This document shows positions 1 through 5,604 of a stretch of DNA of 6,644 nucleotides, piece by piece. The stretch lies in contig JAZKTH010000135.1 in the NCBI GenBank assembly GCA_036625675.1, positions 1 to 6,644 of the forward strand, read 5' to 3'. Origin of the DNA: Halalkaliarchaeum sp036625675 (lineage in GTDB: Archaea; Halobacteriota; Halobacteria; Halobacteriales; Haloferacaceae). How positions within the stretch are numbered: position 1 is the stretch's first letter; the number at the start of each line of letters is the position of its first letter. The position numbers were made by a program, and so were the translations under genes. The notes beneath the pieces were generated by a model. It did not search any database and was not told the DNA's origin. It saw nothing but the letters and a program-made list of their open reading frames with translations.

Positions 1-177
1 CGACTCGGCCTGCTGTATCCCTTCGTGGGCCATGTCGTTGAAGGACTGGTCGCCGAGACCGCCCGTGGCGTAAACCATCCCCACGTCGAACCCTTCGTCG
101 CTTTCTCCCCCCAGACAGCCGGCGACGGCTGTCGCTGTGCCCGCTGTCACTGTCGTCAAAAATCGTCGCCGATCCAT
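1..177 (-). CDS. BMP-family ABC transporter substrate-binding lipoprotein (N-terminal part, cut by window edge)
   Basis: Reading the minus strand from the ATG at 177-175 gives 59 codons that stay open to the window edge. Residues 1-7 (MDRRRFL) carry a twin-arginine RRxFL motif. A short hydrophobic Ala/Thr stretch and a lipobox (AVAGC, lipidated Cys21) follow, so the protein is probably Tat-exported and anchored to the outer face of the membrane, as is common for haloarchaeal solute-binding proteins. After a short acidic spacer, residues 32-59 include VGMVYATGGLGDQSFND, close to the start of the mature domain of the BMP/Med/TmpC family. That family binds nucleosides and related small molecules for ABC importers. 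The substrate cannot be told from this fragment, and the permease and ATPase genes would lie outside the window. A TATA-like element about 27 nt upstream supports this start. Confidence 0.85.
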   Translation of the reverse strand, partial: MDRRRFLTTVTAGTATAVAGCLGGESDEGFDVGMVYATGGLGDQSFNDMAHEGIQQAES

Positions 178-198
178 GGCGAGATGTAGCGATGCACT

Positions 199-209
199 GG
201 TTTATGATT
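199..209 (-). promoter_or_regulatory. TATA-like box for the BMP lipoprotein gene
   Basis: On the minus strand this reads AATCATAAACC. It is centred about 27 nt before the ATG at 177, which would place transcription initiation at or next to the start codon (a leaderless mRNA). It is an AT-rich island in otherwise GC-rich sequence. The spacing is observed; promoter activity is inferred. Confidence 0.5.
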
Positions 210-235
210 GTTACGGAAGGGTTCTCGGGGAGTTT

Positions 236-436
236 TCATCTCACCTTGACGCCCTGACGTGCCAGATACTCCCCGACGGCCTTGATCTCGACCGGACTGC
301 CGATGATTCGGCAGTTGTCTGACTCCTGGAACACGGTAACCGCGAATCGACCCTCGATGTTTTCCACCATCCCGTCCAGAGTCGAACACGGGAGGACGAT
401 TTGCGTACTATCGCGGAGACGGGAGGGATCCGGCAT
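236..436 (-). CDS. Small conserved haloarchaeal protein, VNG_1110C-like
   Basis: This is a 66-residue protein beginning MPDPSRLRDSTQIVLP and containing FQESDNCRIIGSPVEIKAV near its centre. From memory it matches the VNG_1110C family of small haloarchaeal proteins, whose usual length is about the same. I know of no assigned function. It has no signal peptide, membrane segment or metal-binding Cys cluster, and its Cys residues (one near the start, one in DNCRI) are isolated. The pattern suggests a compact alpha/beta cytosolic fold. It has its own TATA-like box upstream and lies 58 bp ahead of the lipoprotein gene on the same strand. That downstream gene also has a TATA-like box, so the two need not form an operon. 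The coding call is firm; the family name rests on recall of the sequence pattern. Confidence 0.75.
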   Translation of the reverse strand: MPDPSRLRDSTQIVLPCSTLDGMVENIEGRFAVTVFQESDNCRIIGSPVEIKAVGEYLARQGVKVR

Positions 437-464
437 CGACTATATCGGGACGTTCGTTGCTCGA

Positions 465-473
465 CGTATAATC
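465..473 (-). promoter_or_regulatory. TATA-like box for the VNG_1110C-like gene
   Basis: The minus strand reads GATTATACG, centred about 33 nt before the ATG at 436. This predicts a transcript with a leader of only a few nucleotides. The 147-bp gap 437-583 separates divergent genes, and this box and the one near 555 account for one promoter in each direction. Confidence 0.5.
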
Positions 474-550
474 GTGTCGAAACGCTATGGTGTGTGCGTC
501 TAGCCCGGAACCCTCAGGTGGTCCCGGCGACCGGAGGGTCGCAAACGCAG

Positions 551-560
551 CGCTTATTCG
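551..560 (+). promoter_or_regulatory. TATA-like box for the PcrB-like gene
   Basis: CGCTTATTCG is centred about 28 nt before the ATG at 584, the spacing expected for a leaderless haloarchaeal mRNA. A purine-containing CGCAAACGC stretch sits just upstream, where a BRE would be. This spacing is a main reason for choosing the ATG at 584 over an upstream in-frame start at 401. Confidence 0.5.
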
Positions 561-583
561 ACCACGCCGGGCACCTACAGAGG

Positions 584-1930
584 ATGACGGTACTCGACCG
601 GATCGCGAGGGGGGTCGGACGGCTCGGGGCGGCCGCCACCCTCGCAGGCCGGACCTTGCTTTCGGTCGACACGAACCCGGTTCCGGGCGACTGGGTGCAC
701 GTGACGAAAATCGACCCGGAGGACGCGAAAAAACTCCCGCTGGCGTATCCGCGATACCTCTCGCGGACCGACGGTATCTCGGTCGGGGGATCCGCCGACG
801 TGACCGAGACAAACTCGATCGAGACGTTTCGACTGCTGTCGGCGGTGTCCACGCCAGCGTTCCACGAGCCCAGTGCCGCGACGCACGTGACCCGCGAGAC
901 GCTGTCGGCTTCGACGTTCCTCGCGATTCCCCAGGTGCTCAACGGGGACCACGAGGCGTTCGTCGGAACCCTGGGAACCGGAACCCGGTTCATTCGCGAA
1001 GAGATGACTCCCGCTGCCATCGACCGAGCCCTCCCTCGAGCGGTGGTCGACAGGTACGGGGATCGACTCTGCGAGTTCCTCACGCGATGGATGCTCTTCT
1101 CGTCCCCGTTCGAGGCCTACATCATCCAGAATCCCGACAGCGCCGCCGCCCGCGAGGCCGGAGTCGACCAGTCCGACGTGCTCTCTCCCCGGCAAGCCCG
1201 CGAACGGGCGATGGCGGCCGAGCGATACCTCGGGAGCGAGATCCTCTACGTCGAGTACTCCGGAACCTACGGGGGGACCGAGGCGGCCGATCTCCTCGAC
1301 GCGGTCGATTCCGGCCTGTCGTGGTCGCGGCTGTGGTACGGGGGCGGGATCGATTCCAGGGAGAAAGCCACCGCCGTCCTCGACGCCGGGGCGGACACCG
1401 TCGTCGTCGGCGACGCGTTCCACCGGATCGCCACCGAGGAGGTCGAGCTCGCGACCAGATTCCTCTCGGACTCCGAAGTCGGTGCGTCGGCACACGCGGA
1501 CAGGATCGCCCACTGGCTAGAGGAGGCGGTCGACGTCGACGGGTCCGCCGCGGCGGAGTTTCTCTCGACGATCCCCTCGGTCGGGAATCCGGTCGCGACG
1601 GCGAGGGAGTTCCTGACCGCCGGTATTGCTGCACATTGCACGCTCGCGAGCGCCGCAGCCGACGTCCGGGAGGCGGTGACCGGGGGCCGAATCGCGTCCC
1701 CGGACGGGATCCCTCGGGCGTACCGGGTGGATTACGCGGACCGGCTGGCAACCCATCTCCTCCCGTCCGGCGCGGGAGGCGGTTCCGCGGCGTCGGGTCT
1801 CCCGTCCGACGTGCTCGAGGCCGTCTCGGCCCGGGCGTTCGAGGAGGCGTTCGACGGCCAGTCGGAGCAGTCCCTTCCCACGGACTCGTTCCCCCTCCAT
1901 CACGTTCCCCTCGTCGATCCGCCGACGTGA
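584..1930 (+). CDS. PcrB/geranylgeranylglyceryl phosphate synthase-like TIM-barrel protein with long C-terminal extension
   Basis: This 448-residue protein resembles the PcrB/GGGP synthase family, which attaches a polyprenyl chain to glycerol-1-phosphate in archaeal ether-lipid synthesis. Visible family signatures, in order: WVHVTKIDPED (37-47), ISVGGSADVT (65-74), HEPSAAT (94-100), IPQVLN (115-120), IIQNPD (180-185), LYVEYSGTYGG (221-231), WYGGGI (251-256) and VVVGDAFH (273-280). These cover the barrel strands and the phosphate-binding Gly loops. Canonical haloarchaeal GGGP synthases are about 230 residues. Here residues 121-175 look longer than usual, and about 150 residues after the barrel (roughly 296-448) match nothing I recognise. 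It may therefore be a divergent paralogue with a different prenyl substrate or a non-catalytic role, rather than the main synthase. The start at 584 is chosen because MTVLDRIARG begins a credible N-terminus and a TATA-like box lies 28 nt upstream; an in-frame ATG at 401 would add 61 unrelated residues across the promoter. It ends 3 bp from the convergent gene. Confidence 0.8.
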   Translation: MTVLDRIARGVGRLGAAATLAGRTLLSVDTNPVPGDWVHVTKIDPEDAKKLPLAYPRYLSRTDGISVGGSADVTETNSIETFRLLSAVSTPAFHEPSAATHVTRETLSASTFLAIPQVLNGDHEAFVGTLGTGTRFIREEMTPAAIDRALPRAVVDRYGDRLCEFLTRWMLFSSPFEAYIIQNPDSAAAREAGVDQSDVLSPRQARERAMAAERYLGSEILYVEYSGTYGGTEAADLLDAVDSGLSWSRLWYGGGIDSREKATAVLDAGADTVVVGDAFHRIATEEVELATRFLSDSEVGASAHADRIAHWLEEAVDVDGSAAAEFLSTIPSVGNPVATAREFLTAGIAAHCTLASAAADVREAVTGGRIASPDGIPRAYRVDYADRLATHLLPSGAGGGSAASGLPSDVLEAVSARAFEEAFDGQSEQSLPTDSFPLHHVPLVDPPT

Positions 1931-1933
1931 GGC

Positions 1934-3178
1934 TCAAACCGGCGTCCGCAACTTCCAGACGTCGGCCTCGGGATCGAGATTCGACGGTTCGGCCCCGCGT
2001 TCGGTGAGAGCCCCGGCGTGAAACAGGATCGCCTTCAGCTGGAACACCGTCGGGGAGTGGTACATATCTCCGTCGGCGAGCGGTTCGGGTCGGAGTTCCC
2101 CGTCCGGGCCAAGGGCTTCCGCTCTGGCCTCTTCTGTTCCCCTGAGGAACAGCTCCACGGCGAACGCGGGGTGTAGCTCGTGGAGATACTGGACCAGTTC
2201 GATCAGCCTCGGCGACTGTATCCCGTCCTCGTGCATGTGCTGGAGTTCCTCGACGAGCAGTTTCGTCGCCGGATACGCCCAGACGACCCGCCGTGCGAGG
2301 AGCCCCCACTTCGGTGCGATCTCGCAGAACCGTTTCCGCGATCCCTTCCACTCCCCGAACTGCTCGAGCGCGGCGTCGACGGACCCGTACTCCCGCCGCG
2401 CGAACCGGACAACCTCCCGCCCCATCGGCGTGAGCTGGGCCCCTCTGGGGAGACGGTTCACGAGCCCGAGGAAGGAGGCACCCCGTCTCGCGTCCTCGAC
2501 CGCGCCGACGACTCGCCTCCTCACCACCGTCCCCGTGTCGTGTGGGTGGTAGACGGCGAGCGGGTACGCCAGGTAGTTCTTCGGGTGATTGAGCCCGAAG
2601 GATTTGTTTGCGACCCCCTGTGCGCTCGCCTGGAACCGGATGGCGGTCGTCTCGGTGGTCGTCCGGTTTCCGACCGCACGCGGGACCTCGAGAGGCGTCA
2701 CCGTTCCGCCGCTTTCGACGCCGAGCACGCCGACGTTCAGCTCCCGGGCGAGCGTTCTGGCCGACTGTGTGATCGCGGAGGCCGGGGCGGTGAGATAGGC
2801 CGCGTTCGCCTCGTGGAGCCGGTCGTACGCCTGGACGATTCCGCGTTCTACGTCGACCGATCCGTCGGCGGAGTACCCCTTGGCCTCGATCGCCACGAGC
2901 GGCGGTTCCTCCCCGATCCGATCGACCGCGAGCAGTTCCTCCTCGAGGTGACCGACTCCGACCAGGTCGGGATACCCGCCTCCCACCCTGACGTGGTTGA
3001 ACGGAGCGAGTGTCTCGCCGATTTCCGGGTCGATCCGCCGGTCGTCGAGCCACCGATCGGTGGCGAACTGGGTGTCCGAGACCGCATAGCCGGAGCCGTC
3101 GGCGTCGTCCGGGAACAGTTCACGCTTCGCGTGGGCGAGCACTCGAGGTTCGACGAGGGGGCCGGCCGCACTGGCCAT
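1934..3178 (-). CDS. PD-(D/E)XK nuclease-like protein with uncharacterised C-terminal region
   Basis: This is a 414-residue, probably cytosolic protein. Residues 60-155 look like a PD-(D/E)XK restriction-endonuclease-like core: GGGYPDLVGVG (66-76) supplies the PD, LVAIEAKG (94-101) supplies the E-x-K (Glu98, Lys100), and the next helix GIVQAYDRLHEANAAYLTAP (113-132) has the Gln/Tyr pattern common in RecB/Hjc-like members. This core normally binds Mg2+ and cleaves DNA; activity here is inferred. Residues 240-262 (RLPRGAQLTPMGREVVRFA) look like part of a winged-helix domain, and about 290-390 is helical with no family I recognise. The start at 3178 (MASAAGPLVEPRVL) is preferred: longer in-frame reading to 3382 runs through a 32-bp tandem repeat and gives an Arg/Pro-rich, non-globular extension. 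It is convergent with the PcrB-like gene and divergent from DUF5518. No methylase or helicase partner is in the window. Confidence 0.75.
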   Translation of the reverse strand: MASAAGPLVEPRVLAHAKRELFPDDADGSGYAVSDTQFATDRWLDDRRIDPEIGETLAPFNHVRVGGGYPDLVGVGHLEEELLAVDRIGEEPPLVAIEAKGYSADGSVDVERGIVQAYDRLHEANAAYLTAPASAITQSARTLARELNVGVLGVESGGTVTPLEVPRAVGNRTTTETTAIRFQASAQGVANKSFGLNHPKNYLAYPLAVYHPHDTGTVVRRRVVGAVEDARRGASFLGLVNRLPRGAQLTPMGREVVRFARREYGSVDAALEQFGEWKGSRKRFCEIAPKWGLLARRVVWAYPATKLLVEELQHMHEDGIQSPRLIELVQYLHELHPAFAVELFLRGTEEARAEALGPDGELRPEPLADGDMYHSPTVFQLKAILFHAGALTERGAEPSNLDPEADVWKLRTPV

Positions 3179-3210
3179 GCGTCCCCTTTTCCACGGGCAG
3201 GTGATGAACG

Positions 3211-3248
3211 TACTGGGCGGTCGTCGAGTTACTGGGCGGTCGTCGAGT
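3211..3248. repeat. Two tandem 19-bp direct repeats
   Basis: TACTGGGCGGTCGTCGAGT occurs exactly twice, at 3211-3229 and 3230-3248, head to tail. The inner GGGCGGTCGTC is shared with the adjoining 32-bp units, so both parts appear to be related versions of one array. The array begins 33 bp upstream of the nuclease-like gene's start codon. Confidence 0.9.
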
Positions 3249-3356
3249 CCACGCCGACTCGTCGGGCGGTCGTCTCCGGTCCACGCCGACTCGTCGGGCG
3301 GTCGTCTCCGGTCCACGCCGACTCGTCGGGCGGTCGTCTCCGGTCCACGCCGACTC
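3248..3356. repeat. Tandem array of 32-bp units (three full copies and a 13-bp fragment)
   Basis: Exact 32-bp copies lie at 3248-3279, 3280-3311 and 3312-3343, followed by a 13-bp fragment at 3344-3356. Each full unit contains the inverted repeat CCGAC-TC-GTCGG (3254-3265, 3286-3297, 3318-3329) and the core GGGCGGTCGTC. With the 19-bp part, that core starts at 3215, 3234, 3264, 3296 and 3328, i.e. spacings of 19, 30, 32 and 32. The period is not a multiple of three and the array lies between divergent start codons, so a protein repeat is unlikely. Units are contiguous with no unique spacers, so this is not CRISPR. It could be a regulatory binding-site cluster or a replication-slippage minisatellite. 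Confidence 0.92.
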
Positions 3357-3422
3357 CTGTCGTCCGGGGAGTGTACGGCCACAACCCGTACTTTCTTTCA
3401 TGTTTCCCGCGTCGCCAGTCAC

Positions 3423-3806
3423 ATGGGAAACGGAGACACCATCGTGAACGCCGTCATCGGCGCTATCGTAACGATCGTCCTCTCGTTCACCGGAGTGTCG
3501 CCCGTGCTCGGCGGCGGCGTCGCCGGCTACCTCCAGGAAGAAACGAGAACGGCGGGCGCGAAAGTCGGCGCGCTCTCCGGCGCGATCGCATTCCTCCCGT
3601 TTCTGCTGATCGCTTTCCTGTTCTTCGGGTTCCTGCTCTCCGGAGCGATGGGTGGCGGTGGCTTCGGCGTTCCGGGCGGTCCGGAACTGCTCGTTATCCT
3701 GTTCGTGTTCTTTCCGGTCGTCCTCGTCTGGAACGCTGGGTTGGGGGCTCTGGGTGGATACCTCGGTGCGTACCTTCGCGAGGAGCGGGACGAATCACCG
3801 GAGTAG
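3423..3806 (+). CDS. DUF5518 family membrane protein
   Basis: This is a 127-residue integral membrane protein. The N-terminus (GDTIVNAVIGAIVTIVLSFT), the PVLGGGVAGYLQ motif (27-38) and the following GAKVGALSGAIAFLPF (45-60) match the haloarchaeal DUF5518 family as I know it. Hydrophobic segments lie at about 7-35, 46-75 and 88-115, separated by a short charged loop (QEETRTAG) and a Gly-rich stretch (GGGGFGVPGG, 77-86). The tail is charged (REERDESPE). Function is unknown; members are typically small three- or four-helix membrane proteins. The start at 3423 is chosen because upstream in-frame codons run back through the tandem repeat and encode an Arg/Ser-rich stretch unlike the family. No strong TATA box is visible; a weak AT-rich stretch lies about 25-35 nt upstream. 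Confidence 0.85.
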   Translation: MGNGDTIVNAVIGAIVTIVLSFTGVSPVLGGGVAGYLQEETRTAGAKVGALSGAIAFLPFLLIAFLFFGFLLSGAMGGGGFGVPGGPELLVILFVFFPVVLVWNAGLGALGGYLGAYLREERDESPE

Positions 3807-3815
3807 CTCAGAAAC

Positions 3816-3941
3816 TGCCGGTTCGACCCGACGTGCTCTCCGTTCTGCCCGGCTCGTTCGGCTCCGACCGGCGTGGCTGGCGGGGGCCGGCTGGTCGTCC
3901 CCGAGCGCACGGCTCGGACGGAACCGGGGGTCGAACCGGCA
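3816..3941. repeat. 126-bp segment bounded by a perfect 14-bp inverted repeat; candidate structured RNA or miniature element
   Basis: TGCCGGTTCGACCC (3816-3829) and its exact reverse complement GGGTCGAACCGGCA (3928-3941) bound the segment. Allowing a 2-nt bulge (3814-3815), the stem extends outward with TCAGAA (3808-3813) against TTCCGA (3942-3947), with one mismatch. Inside is a perfect 6-bp hairpin, CCGAGC/GCTCGG (3901-3906 and 3912-3917, 5-nt loop), and a smaller possible stem CCGGC/GCCGG (3868-3872 and 3886-3890). The segment fills the space between the DUF5518 stop (3806) and the TATA box at 3951. No flanking target-site duplication and no T-tract were found. It may be a structured 3' UTR, an ncRNA or a degenerate miniature inverted-repeat element; the data do not decide. 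Confidence 0.6.
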
Positions 3942-3943
3942 TT

Positions 3944-3959
3944 CCGAAAGTATAAAATC
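3944..3959 (+). promoter_or_regulatory. Strong TATA box with BRE-like upstream element for the sulfatase operon
   Basis: CCGAAAG (BRE-like, 3944-3950) is followed directly by TATAAAATC (3951-3959), the best archaeal core-promoter match in the window. Transcription would start near 3976-3983. No credible leaderless ORF begins there, so the mRNA would carry a leader of about 140 nt before the sulfatase ATG at 4120, unusually long for haloarchaea. Confidence 0.65.
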
Positions 3960-4070
3960 GCCAATGAACTACTCTCACCCAACATTGACTCTCATCTCGG
4001 CGAGGACGTTCGGGGGCCGTACTCACATCGGAAACCACGTTCACCGGTCTCTCACCCGGAGGGGGACCGC

Positions 4071-4130
4071 ATGAGCTCGTCCCCCCGGCTGACCACGCTG
4101 GAGGTGTCTACTTTCGAATATGAGCGCTGA
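4071..4130 (+). CDS. Possible 19-codon upstream ORF overlapping the sulfatase start
   Basis: ATG at 4071 is preceded by GGAGG (4058-4062) with 8 nt between, a good Shine-Dalgarno arrangement and better spaced than the one for the sulfatase itself. It encodes MSSSPRLTTLEVSTFEYER and stops at 4128-4130, overlapping the sulfatase ATG (4120) by 11 nt in another frame. This could couple translation or attenuate it. The peptide has no recognisable family, so coding status rests only on the ribosome site, the ATG and the position in the leader. It may be chance. Confidence 0.25.
   Translation: MSSSPRLTTLEVSTFEYER
4100..4106 (+). promoter_or_regulatory. Shine-Dalgarno-like GGAGGTG for the sulfatase gene
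   Basis: GGAGGTG complements the archaeal 16S rRNA 3' end but lies 13 nt before the ATG at 4120, farther than the usual 5-10 nt. It sits inside the possible upstream ORF. It is consistent with a leadered transcript from the TATA box at 3951. Confidence 0.4.
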
Positions 4131-5604
4131 TACCGGGGTTTCGAACGTCGTTCTGGTTACGATTGACTCCCTCCGTGCCGACGCGATCGGGGCGTACGAC
4201 GGGGACAGGCACACGCCGGTGATCGACGGACTCGCCGAGGACGGGACCGTGTACGACCGGGCCTTCGCGACGGGCAACTGGACGCCGTTCTCGTTTCCGT
4301 CGATCCTCGCCTCACGCCCGGCGTTCGCCGACGATTCCCGGGTCGGCGTGACCGAGTCCCCGACGCTGGCGTCGGTGCTGTCGGAGGCCGACGTCTCGAC
4401 GGCCGGTTTCAACGCCGCAAACGGGTTCCTCACGTCTCATTGGGGATACGACGACGGGTTCGACGAGTTCGAGCCGTTCGTGGCGAGCGTGGGGTCGAGC
4501 ATCTACAGCCGGTACCTCGCGACGCATCCGACTGTCGAGGCGTGGCTCCAGCTGGCGAGTTCCCCCTTCCGGCGAATCCTCTCGCGGCTCAAGCGAAACG
4601 CCGACGATCGACCGTTCCTTGACACCTCCCGAATGTTCGACGTCGAACAAGCGGCGACGTCGTTCGTCGATCGGACGGAATCGCCGTTCTTCCTGTGGAT
4701 TCACTACATGGACGCGCACACCCCGTACGTCCCCGCGCCGCGGTACATCCGGGAGGTGTCGTCGAACTGGCTGGGAACCCACCGGATGCTGCACGCCCAC
4801 GTGCGGACCGGGCTGGGCTGGGACGTCGACGACCGGACGCTCGCGGAGCTTCGAACGCTGTATCAGGCGGCCGTCAGGCAGGTGGACGCGAGCGTCGGCC
4901 GGGTCCTGAAGTCGCTTTCGGATGCCGGGGTACGCGACGAAACCGCAGTCGTTCTGGCGGGCGACCACGGCGAGGAGTTCCTCGAGCACGGTCACCTCGC
5001 CCACTACCCGAAGCTGTACGACGAGCTGATCCGCGTTCCGCTGGTGGTCGATGTCCCGGGTGAATCCGGCCGTCGCGTCGGGACGCAGGTGGGGCTCGAC
5101 GCGATCCCGCCGACAGTGGCCGATCTGCTTGCAGTGGAGTCCCCCGAGGAGTGGCAGGGACGGTCGCTCGCGGGGAGTCTCGACGGCGACGAATCCCCGG
5201 CCGACGAGCCGGTCGTGTCGGTGACGGTCCGGGGGGAAGAGGTGACCACTCAACCCATCCCCCGGTCGCTAGCGGACGGCGACCTGCTGGTGAGCGTTCG
5301 CGACCGTGAGTGGACCTACATCGAGAACGTGGACGCGGGCGGGATCGAACTGTACCATCGCCCGACCGATCCCACTCAACAGTCAGATCTCTCGGGGAAC
5401 CCGAGCCGGGAGGAACAACGCGTGATCGAACGGTTCGGATCGAGAGTCCGCGAACACGTCGCCACGCTCCAGGGGCGCGGCGAAACAACCGGGAGTGCCG
5501 GGAATGGGAGTGCCGGCGACGAGGACGGGAGCGCGGAGGGAACGGACGAGGAACCCGTCGACGGGGAGTTACAGGCGCGCCTCGAAGCGCTCGGCTATCG
5601 ATAG
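4120..5604 (+). CDS. Sulfatase/alkaline-phosphatase-superfamily hydrolase or transferase with Thr at the nucleophile position
   Basis: This is a 494-residue enzyme of the sulfatase branch of the alkaline phosphatase superfamily. Metal-site and fold signatures: VVLVTIDSLRAD (10-21, Asp16), WIHYMDAHTPYVP (193-205, His195 and His200), AGDHGEEF (280-287, Asp282 and His283) and EHGHLAHYPKLYDELIRVPLVV (289-310). The C-terminal part has the family's IELYHRPTDP (409-418) and ends in the common RLEALGYR. At the catalytic loop it has NWTPFSFPSILAS (53-65), so Thr55 aligns where sulfatases carry the Cys that becomes formylglycine (CxPSR). It is thus unlikely to be a classical formylglycine sulfatase; a phosphodiesterase or phosphotransferase role is possible. 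No signal peptide or membrane segment is visible, suggesting a cytosolic location. Residues 452-480 are an acidic Gly/Ser linker. It appears co-transcribed with the VTT-domain gene that follows. Confidence 0.88.
   Translation: MSADTGVSNVVLVTIDSLRADAIGAYDGDRHTPVIDGLAEDGTVYDRAFATGNWTPFSFPSILASRPAFADDSRVGVTESPTLASVLSEADVSTAGFNAANGFLTSHWGYDDGFDEFEPFVASVGSSIYSRYLATHPTVEAWLQLASSPFRRILSRLKRNADDRPFLDTSRMFDVEQAATSFVDRTESPFFLWIHYMDAHTPYVPAPRYIREVSSNWLGTHRMLHAHVRTGLGWDVDDRTLAELRTLYQAAVRQVDASVGRVLKSLSDAGVRDETAVVLAGDHGEEFLEHGHLAHYPKLYDELIRVPLVVDVPGESGRRVGTQVGLDAIPPTVADLLAVESPEEWQGRSLAGSLDGDESPADEPVVSVTVRGEEVTTQPIPRSLADGDLLVSVRDREWTYIENVDAGGIELYHRPTDPTQQSDLSGNPSREEQRVIERFGSRVREHVATLQGRGETTGSAGNGSAGDEDGSAEGTDEEPVDGELQARLEALGYR
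5491..5516 (+). repeat. Short in-frame duplication in the sulfatase linker
   Basis: GGGAGTGCCGG occurs at 5491-5501 and again at 5506-5516, a 15-bp period that encodes the near-repeated GSAGN/GSAGD in the acidic linker. It lies between the catalytic domain and the conserved C-terminal tail and keeps the frame, so it is probably a variable-length linker. Confidence 0.6.

Noticed and set aside
487..2007. Plus-strand open frame of about 500 codons overlapping the PcrB-like gene
   Set aside because: Arg-rich +1 shadow of the PcrB-like gene, whose own frame carries the family motifs.
1122..3053. Long minus-strand open frame of about 640 codons
   Set aside because: Extremely Arg/Pro/Gly-rich with no domain; it overlaps two well-supported genes in another frame. 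It is a GC-rich shadow frame.
3211..3356. CRISPR array
   Set aside because: Units are contiguous and identical with no unique spacers, and no cas genes are present.
3817..3940. tRNA gene, suggested by the GGTTCGA motif
   Set aside because: The motif is part of an inverted repeat. No 7-bp acceptor stem, anticodon arm or D-arm fits at tRNA spacing on either strand.
3816..3941. Insertion sequence
   Set aside because: No transposase ORF lies inside and no flanking direct repeat was found; at most it is a miniature or degenerate element.
2180..3955. Long plus-strand open frame of about 590 codons
   Set aside because: It is antisense to the nuclease-like gene, runs through the tandem repeat and the DUF5518 gene in the wrong frame, and has shadow-like composition.
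3964..4074. 36-codon ORF just after the TATA box
   Set aside because: Its ATG lies only about 13 nt past the TATA box, upstream of the expected transcription start, and the peptide has no recognisable features.
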